Origin: Flavobacterium salilacus subsp. salilacus
GTDB taxonomy: Bacteria; Bacteroidota; Bacteroidia; Flavobacteriales; Flavobacteriaceae
Direction: 5' to 3'
NCBI RefSeq assembly: GCF_004634195.1
Contig: NZ_SKBP01000002.1
Coordinates: forward strand, 1-64,000
Length of the DNA stretch: 64,000 bases
Part shown: in pieces, positions 1-8,630 of the stretch
Numbering within the stretch: position 1 is the first letter of the stretch
How the letters are laid out: each line of letters starts with the position of its first letter
Position numbers and translations under genes: made by a program
Notes under the pieces: model-generated
The model's input: only the letters and a program-made list of their open reading frames with translations
The model's database searches: none
What the model was told of the DNA's origin: nothing

Positions 1-118
1 TAACAGAGGCAGTTATTATACTCCCTCTATTATTATACAATAACCTTATTTTACTATTGTTTTTCAATGGTTTACAACCAAAATCAAAGGAAAAACCCTA
101 ATATGATACATTACCCAG
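1..118 (-). repeat. Type B cassette leader, cut by the left window edge
   Basis: The minus strand reads out of the immunity gene at 119-631 into the same non-coding leader seen at 1531-1577 and 6390-6494: a TGTATCA-TATTAGGG boundary at about 97-113, then TTGTAAACCATTGAAAAACA, then an AT-rich stretch ending in TAATAATAGAGG. It therefore marks the start of a further Rhs cassette lying to the left. The final bases differ from the other leaders, so the next cassette may be degenerate at this point. Confidence 0.7.
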
Positions 119-631
119 TTATGGTAAACTTTCGGTGCTAATAACTCCATATTCTTGTTCACAATTAAAATCTTTTCTCAATTTAGGATTCTTATTAATT
201 GTATAAAAAATTCTAATCATTCGAGAAATATAGTCTTGAGTTATAGTATAACAATAGTTTTGTTTTTCGCAAAAAATCATCAGATTAGAAATTGAACTTT
301 CAAGTCCCTCTTTATTTGTTAAATCTAAAATTATAAATTTATTATCATCTACTATAACAAAATTACTTCTTGCTATTGTTCTCGGTATAAAAAAAGAATA
401 GACTCCATTTATAAGTTTTCCTTTATTTACATTGTTGTAAACACCAATAACTTTAATTTTTTCTAAATCATTTTTAAATTCTTTAATTTCATTTTCTCTT
501 ATATCACCTTTTTCAATCAAGAAATCAACAAGATGTTCTTTAAGTGATTGAAAAGTCAAATCTGGATTTTGAGCAAAGGTTAAATTTGAAATCAAAATTA
601 AAATAATAAACATTTTACTTTTCATAGTCAT
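119..631 (-). CDS. Putative exported immunity protein of cassette 6 (170 aa)
   Basis: Unrecognised protein that starts 6 nt after the stop of the HExxH toxin tip at 638-1531, which is the position of a cognate immunity gene. The N-terminus is a Sec signal peptide (MKSKMFIILILI, Ala-Gln cleavage region near residue 21), so the product should be periplasmic. An ATG at 625 is as plausible a start as the one at 631. Unlike four sister genes it lacks the NVSD tail; its stop lies a few bases before the leader repeat. It is AT-rich, like the other tips and immunity genes. Its immunity role is inferred from position only. Confidence 0.6.
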   Translation of the reverse strand: MTMKSKMFIILILISNLTFAQNPDLTFQSLKEHLVDFLIEKGDIRENEIKEFKNDLEKIKVIGVYNNVNKGKLINGVYSFFIPRTIARSNFVIVDDNKFIILDLTNKEGLESSISNLMIFCEKQNYCYTITQDYISRMIRIFYTINKNPKLRKDFNCEQEYGVISTESLP

Positions 632-637
632 TGAGAT

Positions 638-1531
638 TTATTGTGCTAAATCATTTAATATATCATTTTCAATTTGCAAAGGAGCAACTTCTGAATTAAC
701 ACTTGGATGTAAATTTTCACCTTTTGACTCCATAACTTGGATTTTAATATTAGCAGTATCGGTTGCATGTTCTATTTCATGACCAAATATAGCAGTAGTA
801 ACATCATCAGAACTCAAATTATTATCTTTGATTGTATTAATATTATTGTTTTCAGTTTTATCAACTATAGAGTGTTCTTTACCCCTATCAGAAGTATTTA
901 ATTTTCCACTTTCAATATCACCCACAAATTCCTCTATCGCACCTTTAGAGACGTTTATGGTAGCTTTCTCGATTTGTACATTTCCATCGCTATCCACTTC
1001 ATAATCTAATTCAGTTTGCCCTAAGTGATAATCTGTTAGTCCTCCATTATAATTATCATCAGTAAAATTAACTTCTACAGGGTGTGCTGAATTAACTATT
1101 TTATTAAATTGTCTTTGCCCTGTAGCCCCTGAATTTCTTAATTTGTCACCATACTTTTTATCGTCTGCCGTAGCATGTTTAGTGTAAGCTCCTTTACCTC
1201 CATTTGCTTTTGGATTATATACTAACTGCCCTTTTGCATTTCTCCAGTCATCAGCCTGCATCCCATCAGGGTCAATAAACCTAATCGGATTATCAAGAGC
1301 ATAAGTATATGGCGAGAACCTCCTGCTTGTTTCTGCTAAAGGGTCAATATTAAACCATCTACCCAATGCAGGGTCATAGTTACGTGCTCCATAGTCGTAC
1401 ATGTTAAGCCCCAGCTCGTCTTGGAGCTCCTTGCCGTTATATTTAAAATCTTGAGCAACATCGTTACCAATAGGCTGTATAATAGCTGCCTCTATTATTA
1501 TATAATAATCTTTTGCAGTATTGTTTTTCAA
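638..1531 (-). CDS. Orphan Rhs C-terminal cassette 6, HExxH metallopeptidase-like tip
   Basis: Residues 20-90 repeat the end of the Rhs core ([46 protein letters not shown]); residues 91-297 form a unique tip. The tip carries HEIEH at 251-255, the zinc-binding signature of metallopeptidases, so a protease toxin is likely. The protein has no signal peptide and no N-terminal Rhs repeats. The only start is a TTG inside the leader repeat, so it is probably a silent donor that must recombine into the full-length Rhs gene at 10305-15161. It is followed directly by an exported putative immunity gene. Confidence 0.75.
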   Translation of the reverse strand: MKNNTAKDYYIIIEAAIIQPIGNDVAQDFKYNGKELQDELGLNMYDYGARNYDPALGRWFNIDPLAETSRRFSPYTYALDNPIRFIDPDGMQADDWRNAKGQLVYNPKANGGKGAYTKHATADDKKYGDKLRNSGATGQRQFNKIVNSAHPVEVNFTDDNYNGGLTDYHLGQTELDYEVDSDGNVQIEKATINVSKGAIEEFVGDIESGKLNTSDRGKEHSIVDKTENNNINTIKDNNLSSDDVTTAIFGHEIEHATDTANIKIQVMESKGENLHPSVNSEVAPLQIENDILNDLAQ

Positions 1532-1577
1532 TGATTTACAGTAAAAATAAGAACGAAGCCCTAATCTGATACATTAC
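1428..1577 (-). repeat. Type B cassette leader (cassette 6)
   Basis: Repeat joining the immunity gene at 1580-2179 to the orphan tip at 638-1531. On the minus strand it runs from the conserved boundary AATGTATCAGATTAGGG, through TGTAAATCATTGAAAAACA and an AT-rich TAATAATAGAGGC segment, into the coding sequence for QPIGNDVAQ and YNGKE. It lacks the longer EEDHYYPFG coding part found in type A leaders. Confidence 0.75.
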
Positions 1578-1579
1578 CC

Positions 1580-2179
1580 CTAATTCTCGAATTTAAAGAA
1601 TATAGAATCTTGCTCAATTTGTTTTTGTATAAAACCCAATTCATGATCATATTCTATAATAGCAGTTTTTTGAGAAATTAATCTTTGCAGAATTAAACCC
1701 AATGAATCTTCTATATATAGATTGGAAGTCTCTAAATAATTTGAGTAATGAAATTTATTGATATTAAAAGTAGTTCCACTAAAATGTATTTTCTTTGATG
1801 ATTTTTTCTCTATAGTCGCACTATTAAATTTGATGGAATCTTTGTATATCTCAAGTGTATCTATACCTCCATTGAAATAATTATATATAAATACTGTAGC
1901 AGTATTATAATTTCTTTTTTCAATTCTTAATGAATCTTTTCGTCCTTCTTTTACGTAATATGCTCCAGAGATATTAGTCTTATCTTCTTGATAATATAAT
2001 ATTGAAAATTTATTTATATAAGTTTTAGATAAAGGCTTTTCTTTAAATATTTTTGAAAGTTTTTCTTTTTTATTTATTAATTGCTTGTAATCAATAGATT
2101 CAGTTTTTTTTTCATTTTTATGACATGAGGAAAAAATGGCAATGAATATAATAAACAAAATAAATATTCTATTTTTCAT
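1580..2179 (-). CDS. Putative lipoprotein immunity protein of cassette 5 (199 aa)
   Basis: Begins 13 nt after the orphan metallopeptidase tip at 2193-3158. The N-terminus (MKNRIFILFIIFIAIFSSC) is a lipoprotein signal with a Cys lipobox, so the protein should be anchored on the periplasmic side of a membrane. The rest is a charged, beta-rich sequence that I do not recognise. The stop lies 2 nt before the leader repeat. Position next to a toxin tip and the lipoprotein signal support an immunity role against an envelope-acting toxin; no direct evidence. Confidence 0.65.
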   Translation of the reverse strand: MKNRIFILFIIFIAIFSSCHKNEKKTESIDYKQLINKKEKLSKIFKEKPLSKTYINKFSILYYQEDKTNISGAYYVKEGRKDSLRIEKRNYNTATVFIYNYFNGGIDTLEIYKDSIKFNSATIEKKSSKKIHFSGTTFNINKFHYSNYLETSNLYIEDSLGLILQRLISQKTAIIEYDHELGFIQKQIEQDSIFFKFEN

Positions 2180-2192
2180 AGATATTAAAATT

Positions 2193-3158
2193 TTAGGGAT
2201 TAAAACTTTTTTGATAATTAGTCATAATTTCATACCACAGATATGTAAAATTTTCCATTACTTGATCTATATTATGTCTATAGTGTGCGCTTATAGATGG
2301 ATTCATTCCACCAAGTTGATATGCATAATTAAAAGCATATACCTCATCAATATTAACAGCGTAGCCCCATCCAAAACTCTCAAAATTTCTATATCTAAAA
2401 CCACTTAAGTAACTATCAACATGCCCAAATTCATGTAAAGTTAAATGTGCTAAATTTCGAAAACTTTCAAAACCATTTCGGTAAAATAATATATATGGTA
2501 TACCATCACGAGTAATTTCACCGGTAAAATTATCAGTACCTTTTCCTCTTTCCCTATTATCAGTAATTGCTTCTATTGAGGTGCTATAGCTAGGAGAAAA
2601 TTTGTCAAGCACTTCCATATAAAAATTACCTTTAGTTTTTAATTTCTTGTATGCTTTGCTTAAAATAGATAAATTATCTATCAGCCCATATATAATATCA
2701 ATACTAATTTCTGTTGGAAAAATTTTCTCATCTGCTTTCTCGCCATATACATTATCAATTTCTTTATCTAATTTAGATTCTTGCATTTCGACATCTCTAT
2801 TAGCTTTTCTATAAAATTTTGTGGCGATTTCACTATTATTACTATTCATTGATGGTCTAGAAGTTGATATCCATTGTTCTCCAGTTAGCCCGTCTGCCCC
2901 TACTGCAGCCATCCCGTCAGGGTCAATAAAAAACACAGGATTATCATAAGCATAATTATATGGAGACCATCGCCTGGATATCTCTGCCAGCGGGTCAATA
3001 TTCATCCATCTACCCAATGCAGGGTCATAGTTACGTGCTCCATAGTCGTACATGTTAAGCCCCAGCTCGTCCTGCAGCTCTTTTCCGTTGTACTTATACT
3101 TCTGCGCAACATCATTACCTATGGGTTGTATAATTGATCCTTCTATTTTATGCTTCAA
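2193..3158 (-). CDS. Orphan Rhs C-terminal cassette 5, HExxH metallopeptidase-like tip
   Basis: Core copy at residues 1-82 ([41 protein letters not shown]), then a 239-residue tip with HEFGH at 242-246, a zinc metallopeptidase signature. The first codon is TTG, inside the coding part of a type A leader; the reading frame stays open upstream through YPFG and FSLQHFSY to a TAG, as expected for a cut-off 3' end of a longer Rhs gene. A 66-bp core stretch (3006-3071) is identical to 1355-1420 in cassette 6. Paired with the lipoprotein gene at 1580-2179. Confidence 0.78.
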   Translation of the reverse strand: MKHKIEGSIIQPIGNDVAQKYKYNGKELQDELGLNMYDYGARNYDPALGRWMNIDPLAEISRRWSPYNYAYDNPVFFIDPDGMAAVGADGLTGEQWISTSRPSMNSNNSEIATKFYRKANRDVEMQESKLDKEIDNVYGEKADEKIFPTEISIDIIYGLIDNLSILSKAYKKLKTKGNFYMEVLDKFSPSYSTSIEAITDNRERGKGTDNFTGEITRDGIPYILFYRNGFESFRNLAHLTLHEFGHVDSYLSGFRYRNFESFGWGYAVNIDEVYAFNYAYQLGGMNPSISAHYRHNIDQVMENFTYLWYEIMTNYQKSFNP

Positions 3159-3297
3159 CCCAAAAGGATAATAATGGTCTTCTTCAATAACTTCCAGCTT
3201 CTTTTTCTTATAACTGAAATGTTGCAGGCTAAAAGTGTTTTTAGAGCCCTAATATTTACAACCAAAATCAAAGTAAAACCCTAATCTGATACATTAT
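3078..3297 (-). repeat. Type A cassette leader (cassette 5)
   Basis: About 220 bp on the minus strand: AATGTATCAGATTAGGG at the 3' end of the immunity gene 3281-3820, a short non-coding stretch (TTGTAAATATTAGGGC), then an open frame that encodes [33 protein letters not shown] and YNGKE. It is the shared 5' part of cassettes 1, 2, 4 and 5 and resembles the core of the full-length gene at 11165-11340. Confidence 0.8.
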
Positions 3298-3820
3298 CAT
3301 TGTTTTTATACATAAAGTAATTTTCATCTCCTTGACATATATAATACTGGTCTTTAAAAAAAGAATAAAGTATAGAAACTCTTAAGTTCTCTTCTAAATT
3401 ATTTTTAAGAATTAATGTATTTCCTTTGCTTTTGAAATATTTAACTCTTAAATCTTGTAAATTTGTTAGCGAATTTAAATTTACCTCATAGGATTTAAAC
3501 CTATTTTCATACCTTTTTAAAAAGGATTTGTCTATTGTAATGTTGTTGTTATAAATTAAACACAAAAACTCTTCCAAACTAAACTCTTCTCTATAAAAAG
3601 TGTTGTAAAAATCGTGTAGTGCGATATTATTTAATTCTAACACTTGATTATTCTCAATTTCAATAAAGAAAATAAGAAAAGGATTTAATGGTGGGGAGTT
3701 ATTATCTGTTCCTTTAGAAAATTCAGTAAGGTATTTTTTGCTGACAACGCACTCTTTTGTTTTAGATTGATTACAGCTAAAAATCATGATAATAAACAAA
3801 TAAATTATTATTTTTTTCAT
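3281..3820 (-). CDS. Putative lipoprotein immunity protein of cassette 4 (179 aa)
   Basis: Starts 3 nt after the stop of the orphan peptidase tip at 3824-4636. The N-terminus (MKKIIIYLFIIMIFSC) is a lipoprotein signal with the lipid-accepting Cys at residue 16. The body is rich in Asn, Lys, Phe and Tyr and unrecognised. The C-terminus is NVSD; these codons and the stop (AATGTATCAGATTAG) lie inside the leader repeat and are shared with the genes at 6478, 8075 and 9728. Immunity function is inferred from position and export. Confidence 0.65.
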   Translation of the reverse strand: MKKIIIYLFIIMIFSCNQSKTKECVVSKKYLTEFSKGTDNNSPPLNPFLIFFIEIENNQVLELNNIALHDFYNTFYREEFSLEEFLCLIYNNNITIDKSFLKRYENRFKSYEVNLNSLTNLQDLRVKYFKSKGNTLILKNNLEENLRVSILYSFFKDQYYICQGDENYFMYKNNDNVSD

Positions 3821-3823
3821 TAT

Positions 3824-4636
3824 TTATTCTCTTTTAACGTCTTTATCCTTTTTTTTATCTCTATTGATATTACCGTCATGTTGGTTAGTATCATATTTCT
3901 CATCAAATACATTCTCGTTATTTGGAGGGTTGTTTAGTATATGAGGGTCTATTTCTTCTGTTCCATACTTGGTCTGTAGTGGTAAATTCAACATTTTTCT
4001 TACCCTATTTTCAGTCCAAACAGCTCTTATCTCCGATGGATCTTTAGCACTATTTCCTACATGATCATCTCCCATATTCCCTGTGTCCCAGTCAAATTGA
4101 TGGCGCATTTCGTGAACTACAGTCTCAAAGTCCTCATCAGGTGTACCATTGCGAAGATTCCAATTTGCTATTGTACCAACTGAGTCATCTTTGCCTATTG
4201 CAAAAGGGTATGCATCAACATTAGATGTACAATAACTACAACCAGCTCCTTCCTGCATATAATGAACTTTATCACTTTTTTCTAGGTGATTTAACATTCT
4301 TTTTAAAACTTTGTCATTAGAGGATTCTATTCTTCTATATACGCTTAACACTCTGTACATTGTTTTATTAAGAGACTCTTTACCAGGATTATACCTTTTT
4401 CCATTTGCATGCCAAAAGTTTCCATTTCGATAAGTTAAGTACTCTTTTGCATTTCCTTTTTTATCACGAATAACAAATACTAATCTCTTTCCATCTGGAT
4501 CAATTGCAATTGTAGGCATATTACCTACATAAGTATAAGTTGATAATTGATAATATCTTTCCGCCAGTGGGTCAATATTAAACCACCTACCTATTGCAGG
4601 GTCATAATTTCGTGCATGATAGTCGTACCAATCCAA
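3824..4636 (-). CDS. Orphan Rhs C-terminal cassette 4, M91-like HExxH peptidase tip
   Basis: Residues 1-49 are the Rhs core end ([25 protein letters not shown]); the tip follows. HEMRH at 175-179, followed by a DWDTGN segment and an acidic SEIRAVWTEN segment, recalls the M91/NleD-type effector zinc peptidases, in which HExxH is followed by a downstream Glu. The listed start is a TTG; the homologous frame extends upstream without a start codon through QPIGNVVAQ to YPFG, so the true unit is a fragment beginning near 4790. A silent toxin donor is the best reading. Confidence 0.75.
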   Translation of the reverse strand: MDWYDYHARNYDPAIGRWFNIDPLAERYYQLSTYTYVGNMPTIAIDPDGKRLVFVIRDKKGNAKEYLTYRNGNFWHANGKRYNPGKESLNKTMYRVLSVYRRIESSNDKVLKRMLNHLEKSDKVHYMQEGAGCSYCTSNVDAYPFAIGKDDSVGTIANWNLRNGTPDEDFETVVHEMRHQFDWDTGNMGDDHVGNSAKDPSEIRAVWTENRVRKMLNLPLQTKYGTEEIDPHILNNPPNNENVFDEKYDTNQHDGNINRDKKKDKDVKRE

Positions 4637-4655
4637 TCCTAATTCATCCTGCAGT

Positions 4656-4868
4656 TCCTTGCCGTTGTATTTATAACTTTGTGCTACAACATTACCAATA
4701 GGCTGTATGATTGATCCTTCTATTTTATGCTTTAACCCAAAAGGGTAATAATGGTCTTCTTCAATAACCTCCAGCTTCTTTTTCTTATAACTGAGATGCT
4801 GTAGGCTAAAAGTGTTTTTAGAACCCTAATATTTAAAATCAAATCGAAACCCTAATCTGATACATTAT
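4656..4868 (-). repeat. Type A cassette leader (cassette 4)
   Basis: Same arrangement as 3078-3297: TGTATCAGATTAGGGTTTCG boundary about 6 nt past the immunity stop at 4875, an AATATTAGGG element, then codons for the [19 protein letters not shown] and QPIGNVVAQ parts of the Rhs core. The TTG seen in sister leaders is TTA here (GLKHK), which removes that possible start. Confidence 0.78.
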
Positions 4869-4874
4869 CCTTTA

Positions 4875-5462
4875 TTAATCCCAATTAATCTTTTCCCATA
4901 CTTCTCCATTAAAGGTTATATATTTAATAATTCCATATTGTTTATCCCAATATAATGTTTCAGGGTCATCATCTTTACCGCCATGGAATTTTGGTCTTTT
5001 ATAAACTAATTCATAAACATTATTGAAATTCTTCTGTGATAGTGTCAAAGTCACCAAATCTATAGTTTCTGTATAGCTGTTGAAATAGAAGCTTGACCTA
5101 AGGTAGGAACAAGCATATTTATACTCCTTATTACTATTTGGGTAGTGATTACTAAACATATTGCTCGAATTCTCATAATAAGTAGGGTTTTTAAAAATAT
5201 TATTTGTATATCTCAAATCCATAATTTCTTGATTAACACTTCTAAACCAGTCTCTATCAGTATAAATTCTTTTTGAAATTATAATGCTTGTATCTTTTTT
5301 TTGAGTTGATAAACTTTGAAATACCAAACTGTCTTTTACTTTGTATACATTATACCATTCCAATTCTTCTTTAGTATATTTTATTTTTTTTATAAATAAT
5401 GAACAAGAATTTAAAGTAAACATAGTTAATAAAATTATAAAGGAAATTATATAGTTTCTCAT
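4875..5462 (-). CDS. Putative lipoprotein immunity protein of cassette 3 (195 aa)
   Basis: Starts 4 nt after the lipase-like orphan tip at 5467-6318. A lipoprotein signal (MRNYIISFIILLTMFTLNSC, Cys at 20) precedes an unrecognised body rich in aromatic residues and Asn. The gene ends NWD and its stop lies 6 nt before the leader repeat, so it does not share the NVSD tail. Likely protects the envelope from the paired lipase-like tip; inferred from position only. Confidence 0.62.
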   Translation of the reverse strand: MRNYIISFIILLTMFTLNSCSLFIKKIKYTKEELEWYNVYKVKDSLVFQSLSTQKKDTSIIISKRIYTDRDWFRSVNQEIMDLRYTNNIFKNPTYYENSSNMFSNHYPNSNKEYKYACSYLRSSFYFNSYTETIDLVTLTLSQKNFNNVYELVYKRPKFHGGKDDDPETLYWDKQYGIIKYITFNGEVWEKINWD

Positions 5463-5466
5463 GATG

Positions 5467-6318
5467 TTAATTGTTAAGGAAGTCGTTGATTTGTTTTAAA
5501 ATGTTATTCCAAGATTCTGCGTCATGACCGCCTTTATTGCCTTTATGCTCTGGTCTAATCATAAGAAAGTCAGAACCTTTTATTTCTTTTAATTCTGAGG
5601 AACCATTAAATAATTCCATTAAATGCCCTAGTACGCCAGCTCTTGAAGAAACCCTATCTGTCTTAGTTGAAAATTGTGCTCCAAAAACTCCATCAGGATG
5701 AGAAAATCCACCAGGTTGGTGTGGAGATAAATAAATACCTGCTTCTAATCTATCTGCATATTGGCTATCCAATAATTGTGTTAACATACCCGCAGCATGA
5801 GCTGCCCCTTGACTGTGACCAACAATTTTTATTGTCTCTTCATTTGTCAATTCTATCGTTCCATTTTGCAATTGTGCAATTAACTCGTTACCTGCTTTCC
5901 TTCCCATTTCAAAACGTTCAGAAGCCTGTGATCTGAAGTGATGACTGCCATTTACATATACATTATTGTAGTCATTAAACATATCGTTGATTTCGCCTCT
6001 CGTTGTGTATCCGTTTTCATTTGGAACATCCCAATAATTTATTGGTTTCCCATTAAATCGTAATCCATCTTGTTGTATTTGAGTCCCCCAACTTTCAGGT
6101 CTATAACTTTTAAAAGGATTAAGTTTCATTCCTAATGCTTGAGAAAACAACAAACCATTAACATAAACAATTAATCTACCATCAGGGTCAATGGCATTTA
6201 CAGGATTGTTAGAAACGTAATTATACGGACTTAGTGTTTCGTATTTCTCTGCTAATGGGTCAGTACAGACCCATCTACCAATAGCGGGGTCATAATCCCT
6301 AAAACCATATGTGTACAT
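5467..6318 (-). CDS. Orphan Rhs C-terminal cassette 3, lipase-like alpha/beta hydrolase tip
   Basis: Core end at residues 1-47 (DYDPAIGRW, DPLAEKYETLSPYNY, IDPDG), then a tip with GHSQG at 167-171, the nucleophile elbow of alpha/beta hydrolases and lipases. The segments RLIVYVNGL and RFEMGRKAG match the tip of cassette 1 (8631-9611), so the two are divergent members of one toxin family. Upstream of the ATG at 6318 the core frame is interrupted by TAG where sister copies have CAG (QPIG to stop-PIG, about 6390), so upstream core homology cannot be read through. Acts on lipids if active; substrate unknown. Confidence 0.72.
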   Translation of the reverse strand: MYTYGFRDYDPAIGRWVCTDPLAEKYETLSPYNYVSNNPVNAIDPDGRLIVYVNGLLFSQALGMKLNPFKSYRPESWGTQIQQDGLRFNGKPINYWDVPNENGYTTRGEINDMFNDYNNVYVNGSHHFRSQASERFEMGRKAGNELIAQLQNGTIELTNEETIKIVGHSQGAAHAAGMLTQLLDSQYADRLEAGIYLSPHQPGGFSHPDGVFGAQFSTKTDRVSSRAGVLGHLMELFNGSSELKEIKGSDFLMIRPEHKGNKGGHDAESWNNILKQINDFLNN

Positions 6319-6343
6319 ATTGATTCCTAAAGACTCTGTAAGC

Positions 6344-6494
6344 TCCTTTCCGTTATATTTATAGTTTTGAGCTAAATCGTTACCAATAGGCTATATAATA
6401 GCGACCTCTATTTTTATATAACAATCTTATTTTATTATTGGCTTTCAATGATTTACAACTAAAATAAAAGCAAAACCCTAATCTGATACATTAC
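6344..6494 (-). repeat. Type B cassette leader (cassette 3)
   Basis: Runs from AATGTATCAGATTAGGG inside the 3' end of the immunity gene 6478-7008, through TTGTAAATCATTGAAAGCCA and an AT-rich segment, to the core codons for PIGNDLAQ and YNGKE. It is shorter than the type A leaders and contains the in-frame TAG that replaces the Gln codon of QPIG. Confidence 0.72.
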
Positions 6495-7008
6495 CACCAC
6501 CATTGCCTATTCGTTCAAAAGTCAGTATTTCATCTTTACCCCCTATAGTTTCAAGTTTAATACATTTAAAAATGGCATCTTGTCTATTTAAGCTAACATA
6601 GTCAAAATCATTGAAATCTTCAAAATATAAAAAATGGGAATGCCAAAACTCAATTGGAGGAGAAATTAATCTCCCATCTTTGACTAAGTAAAAGAGCAAA
6701 CAACCTTGAATTCTATTTATATAATCTATTTCGGGTAGAAAAACTCCTTCTTTTAAAAAAATAATAGTCCTATTTGCTTTTGGACCTCCTACTATTATCA
6801 TTTTATCCCAACTTTTACAATTAAATATTTGAGAGAAATCATATGTTTTATTTAAAACTAAGCTATTTTCTTTTTCAAAAACATCTTCAAAATCATATGT
6901 TAAACAATTCTGTTCAATATGTTTAACACTATTAAATTGAATAAACAGATACAGTATTACTATTAAAAGTAAACTAATAGTACCTAATAAAATTCTTTTT
7001 CTTGTCAT
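6478..7008 (-). CDS. Putative membrane-anchored immunity protein of cassette 2 (176 aa)
   Basis: Starts 13 nt after the orphan tip at 7022-7810. Residues 5-25 form one hydrophobic segment after a basic start (MTRKR), with no Cys lipobox, so it is probably a bitopic inner-membrane protein with its C-terminal domain in the periplasm. The body is unrecognised. The protein ends GNVSD, encoded inside the leader repeat as in three sister genes. Immunity role inferred from position. Confidence 0.62.
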   Translation of the reverse strand: MTRKRILLGTISLLLIVILYLFIQFNSVKHIEQNCLTYDFEDVFEKENSLVLNKTYDFSQIFNCKSWDKMIIVGGPKANRTIIFLKEGVFLPEIDYINRIQGCLLFYLVKDGRLISPPIEFWHSHFLYFEDFNDFDYVSLNRQDAIFKCIKLETIGGKDEILTFERIGNGGGNVSD

Positions 7009-7021
7009 AATAAATAATTAA

Positions 7022-7810
7022 TTACCATTTAATAGAAGGCATCATTCGATGTCCATTAGCTCTCAGCCGCTCCTTTGTTTTTTCAAGGCTTTTAAACCTT
7101 TCCTTAAGAGTACTTTTAGGCACTGTCTTTGTGTCAATTATTTTTATTGTTCCATTTTGACTTTGAACAGCTCTATAGAACAACTCTTCAAATTCCACAT
7201 CAGTTAAATTAGGATTCTCTCTGGCCATATTTATTCCCCACGCATTGTTAATCATATCCATTTTAGAATCCTCTGAATATATATTATTCATACCTTTATA
7301 TTTTCCGCGGGTAATAATAAAATCTTCATGTAACAAACCAATCGTTTCAGCTCTTTCAGGACCTAAACTAATTGCTATTAAGTACATCCAGTAAGCATGT
7401 CTAATTGCCCCACTATAACCATCATTATCTCCTCCTATGTCACCTCCACCAACTGTGGTAGCTAACATACCTGCTTCATAGGCAGCTTCATTAACAACAT
7501 TCTTTGTTCCTTTATTTGCTCTATAATAATCTGTTTCTTTTGGACTTTCTTTATGTCTATAGCTAGCTATAGACCCTCCACAACAATCCTCTTCTTCATT
7601 ATCCTTTTCAGAATTAGAAGACATTGTTTTTTGTAATTGAGAAAACATGCTTTGCGCATCATTTCCTACATATACAGTACCCCAAGAAAAATCCAGGACT
7701 TCCATTCCATCTGGATCTATAAAGAAAATAGGATTGTTATATGCATAGTTATATGGAGACCATCGTCTGGATATCTCTGCTAATGGATCAATATTAAACC
7801 ACCTTCCCAA
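7022..7810 (-). CDS. Orphan Rhs C-terminal cassette 2, RHAYW/HE/MDxxNN tip
   Basis: Core end at residues 1-35 ([25 protein letters not shown]). The tip has three spaced motifs: AIRHAYW (135-141), HE (161-162) and MDMINNAWG (184-192). I associate this His-rich pattern with DUF6973-like domains found at ends of secreted and phage proteins, which suggests a metal-dependent enzyme; the activity is unknown. A Glu/Asp run plus CCGG (72-79) separates core and tip. The listed start is TTG (GRW); the frame is open further upstream through YNGKE to YPFG but has no good start codon. Confidence 0.65.
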   Translation of the reverse strand: MGRWFNIDPLAEISRRWSPYNYAYNNPIFFIDPDGMEVLDFSWGTVYVGNDAQSMFSQLQKTMSSNSEKDNEEEDCCGGSIASYRHKESPKETDYYRANKGTKNVVNEAAYEAGMLATTVGGGDIGGDNDGYSGAIRHAYWMYLIAISLGPERAETIGLLHEDFIITRGKYKGMNNIYSEDSKMDMINNAWGINMARENPNLTDVEFEELFYRAVQSQNGTIKIIDTKTVPKSTLKERFKSLEKTKERLRANGHRMMPSIKW

Positions 7811-7871
7811 AGAAGCGTCATAATTCCTCGCTCCGTAATCATAAAAGTTAAGTCCTAGTTCTTCTTGTAAT

Positions 7872-8091
7872 TCCTTTCCGTTATATTTATAGTTTTGAGC
7901 TAGATCGTTACCGATGGGTTGAACAACTGCCCCTTGTATTTTGTGTTTTAAACCAAAAGGGTAATAATGGTCTTCTTCAATAACTTCCAGCTTCTTCTTT
8001 TTATAACTGAAATGTTGCAGGCTAAAAGTGTTTTTAGAGCCCTAATATTTACAACCAAAATCAAAGGAAAAACCCTAATCTGATACATTAC
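7872..8091 (-). repeat. Type A cassette leader (cassette 2)
   Basis: From AATGTATCAGATTAGGG at the end of the immunity gene 8075-8629, via a non-coding TTGTAAATATTAGGGC element, into codons for [32 protein letters not shown] and YNGKE. Between 8000 and 8060 it is nearly identical to the leaders at 3078 and 9532. Confidence 0.78.
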
Positions 8092-8629
8092 CTTCATTTT
8101 CATCCCATATACTACTGGTCCAGAATCTTCTATCATTAAGATTATATTTTCCATCAATATAATGCATTTCTCTCAAATAAATTATTCTAAGCTTTTCAGA
8201 AGTATCATCATAATTTCTTGATGTTACTGTATACTTTAATTTTTTAAGAATATTAAAATTGTTAATTTCATTTTTATATCCTATGAAGCACTCACCTACA
8301 AATTGAATATTGTCTTTTCCACTTTTCATCTGTTCTAAGTAAGAATTACTATTTTTCTTGATAGCTAAAAAAGAAATTTTTCTATTTGAACTATAAAATA
8401 TAGTGTCTATAGTGACTTCTATAATTTTACTCTGAGATTTAGGAACTCTTTTTTTGTTTAAAGAATCTGAATAAAATAAGACTAGTCTATTCAAAAATTC
8501 AACATCTTGTAAATATTGCTCCTTTGGAATGCTAATATCATTTAAATGCTCTTTCGGTGTACTGGTTTTATTAAAACAAGATGTAAGCATTAATAATATA
8601 TATAAGAATGCTAATTTTAAATATTTCAT
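8075..8629 (-). CDS. Putative lipoprotein immunity protein of cassette 1 (184 aa)
   Basis: The ATG at 8629 follows the stop of the lipase-like tip by one base. It is preferred over longer upstream starts because it gives a clean lipoprotein signal (MKYLKLAFLYILLMLTSC, Cys at 18). The body is lysine-rich and unrecognised. The last residues are EGNVSD, with NVSD and the stop encoded in the leader repeat. The tight coupling to the toxin tip and the lipoprotein signal suggest envelope immunity. Confidence 0.65.
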   Translation of the reverse strand: MKYLKLAFLYILLMLTSCFNKTSTPKEHLNDISIPKEQYLQDVEFLNRLVLFYSDSLNKKRVPKSQSKIIEVTIDTIFYSSNRKISFLAIKKNSNSYLEQMKSGKDNIQFVGECFIGYKNEINNFNILKKLKYTVTSRNYDDTSEKLRIIYLREMHYIDGKYNLNDRRFWTSSIWDENEGNVSD

Positions 8630-8630
8630 A

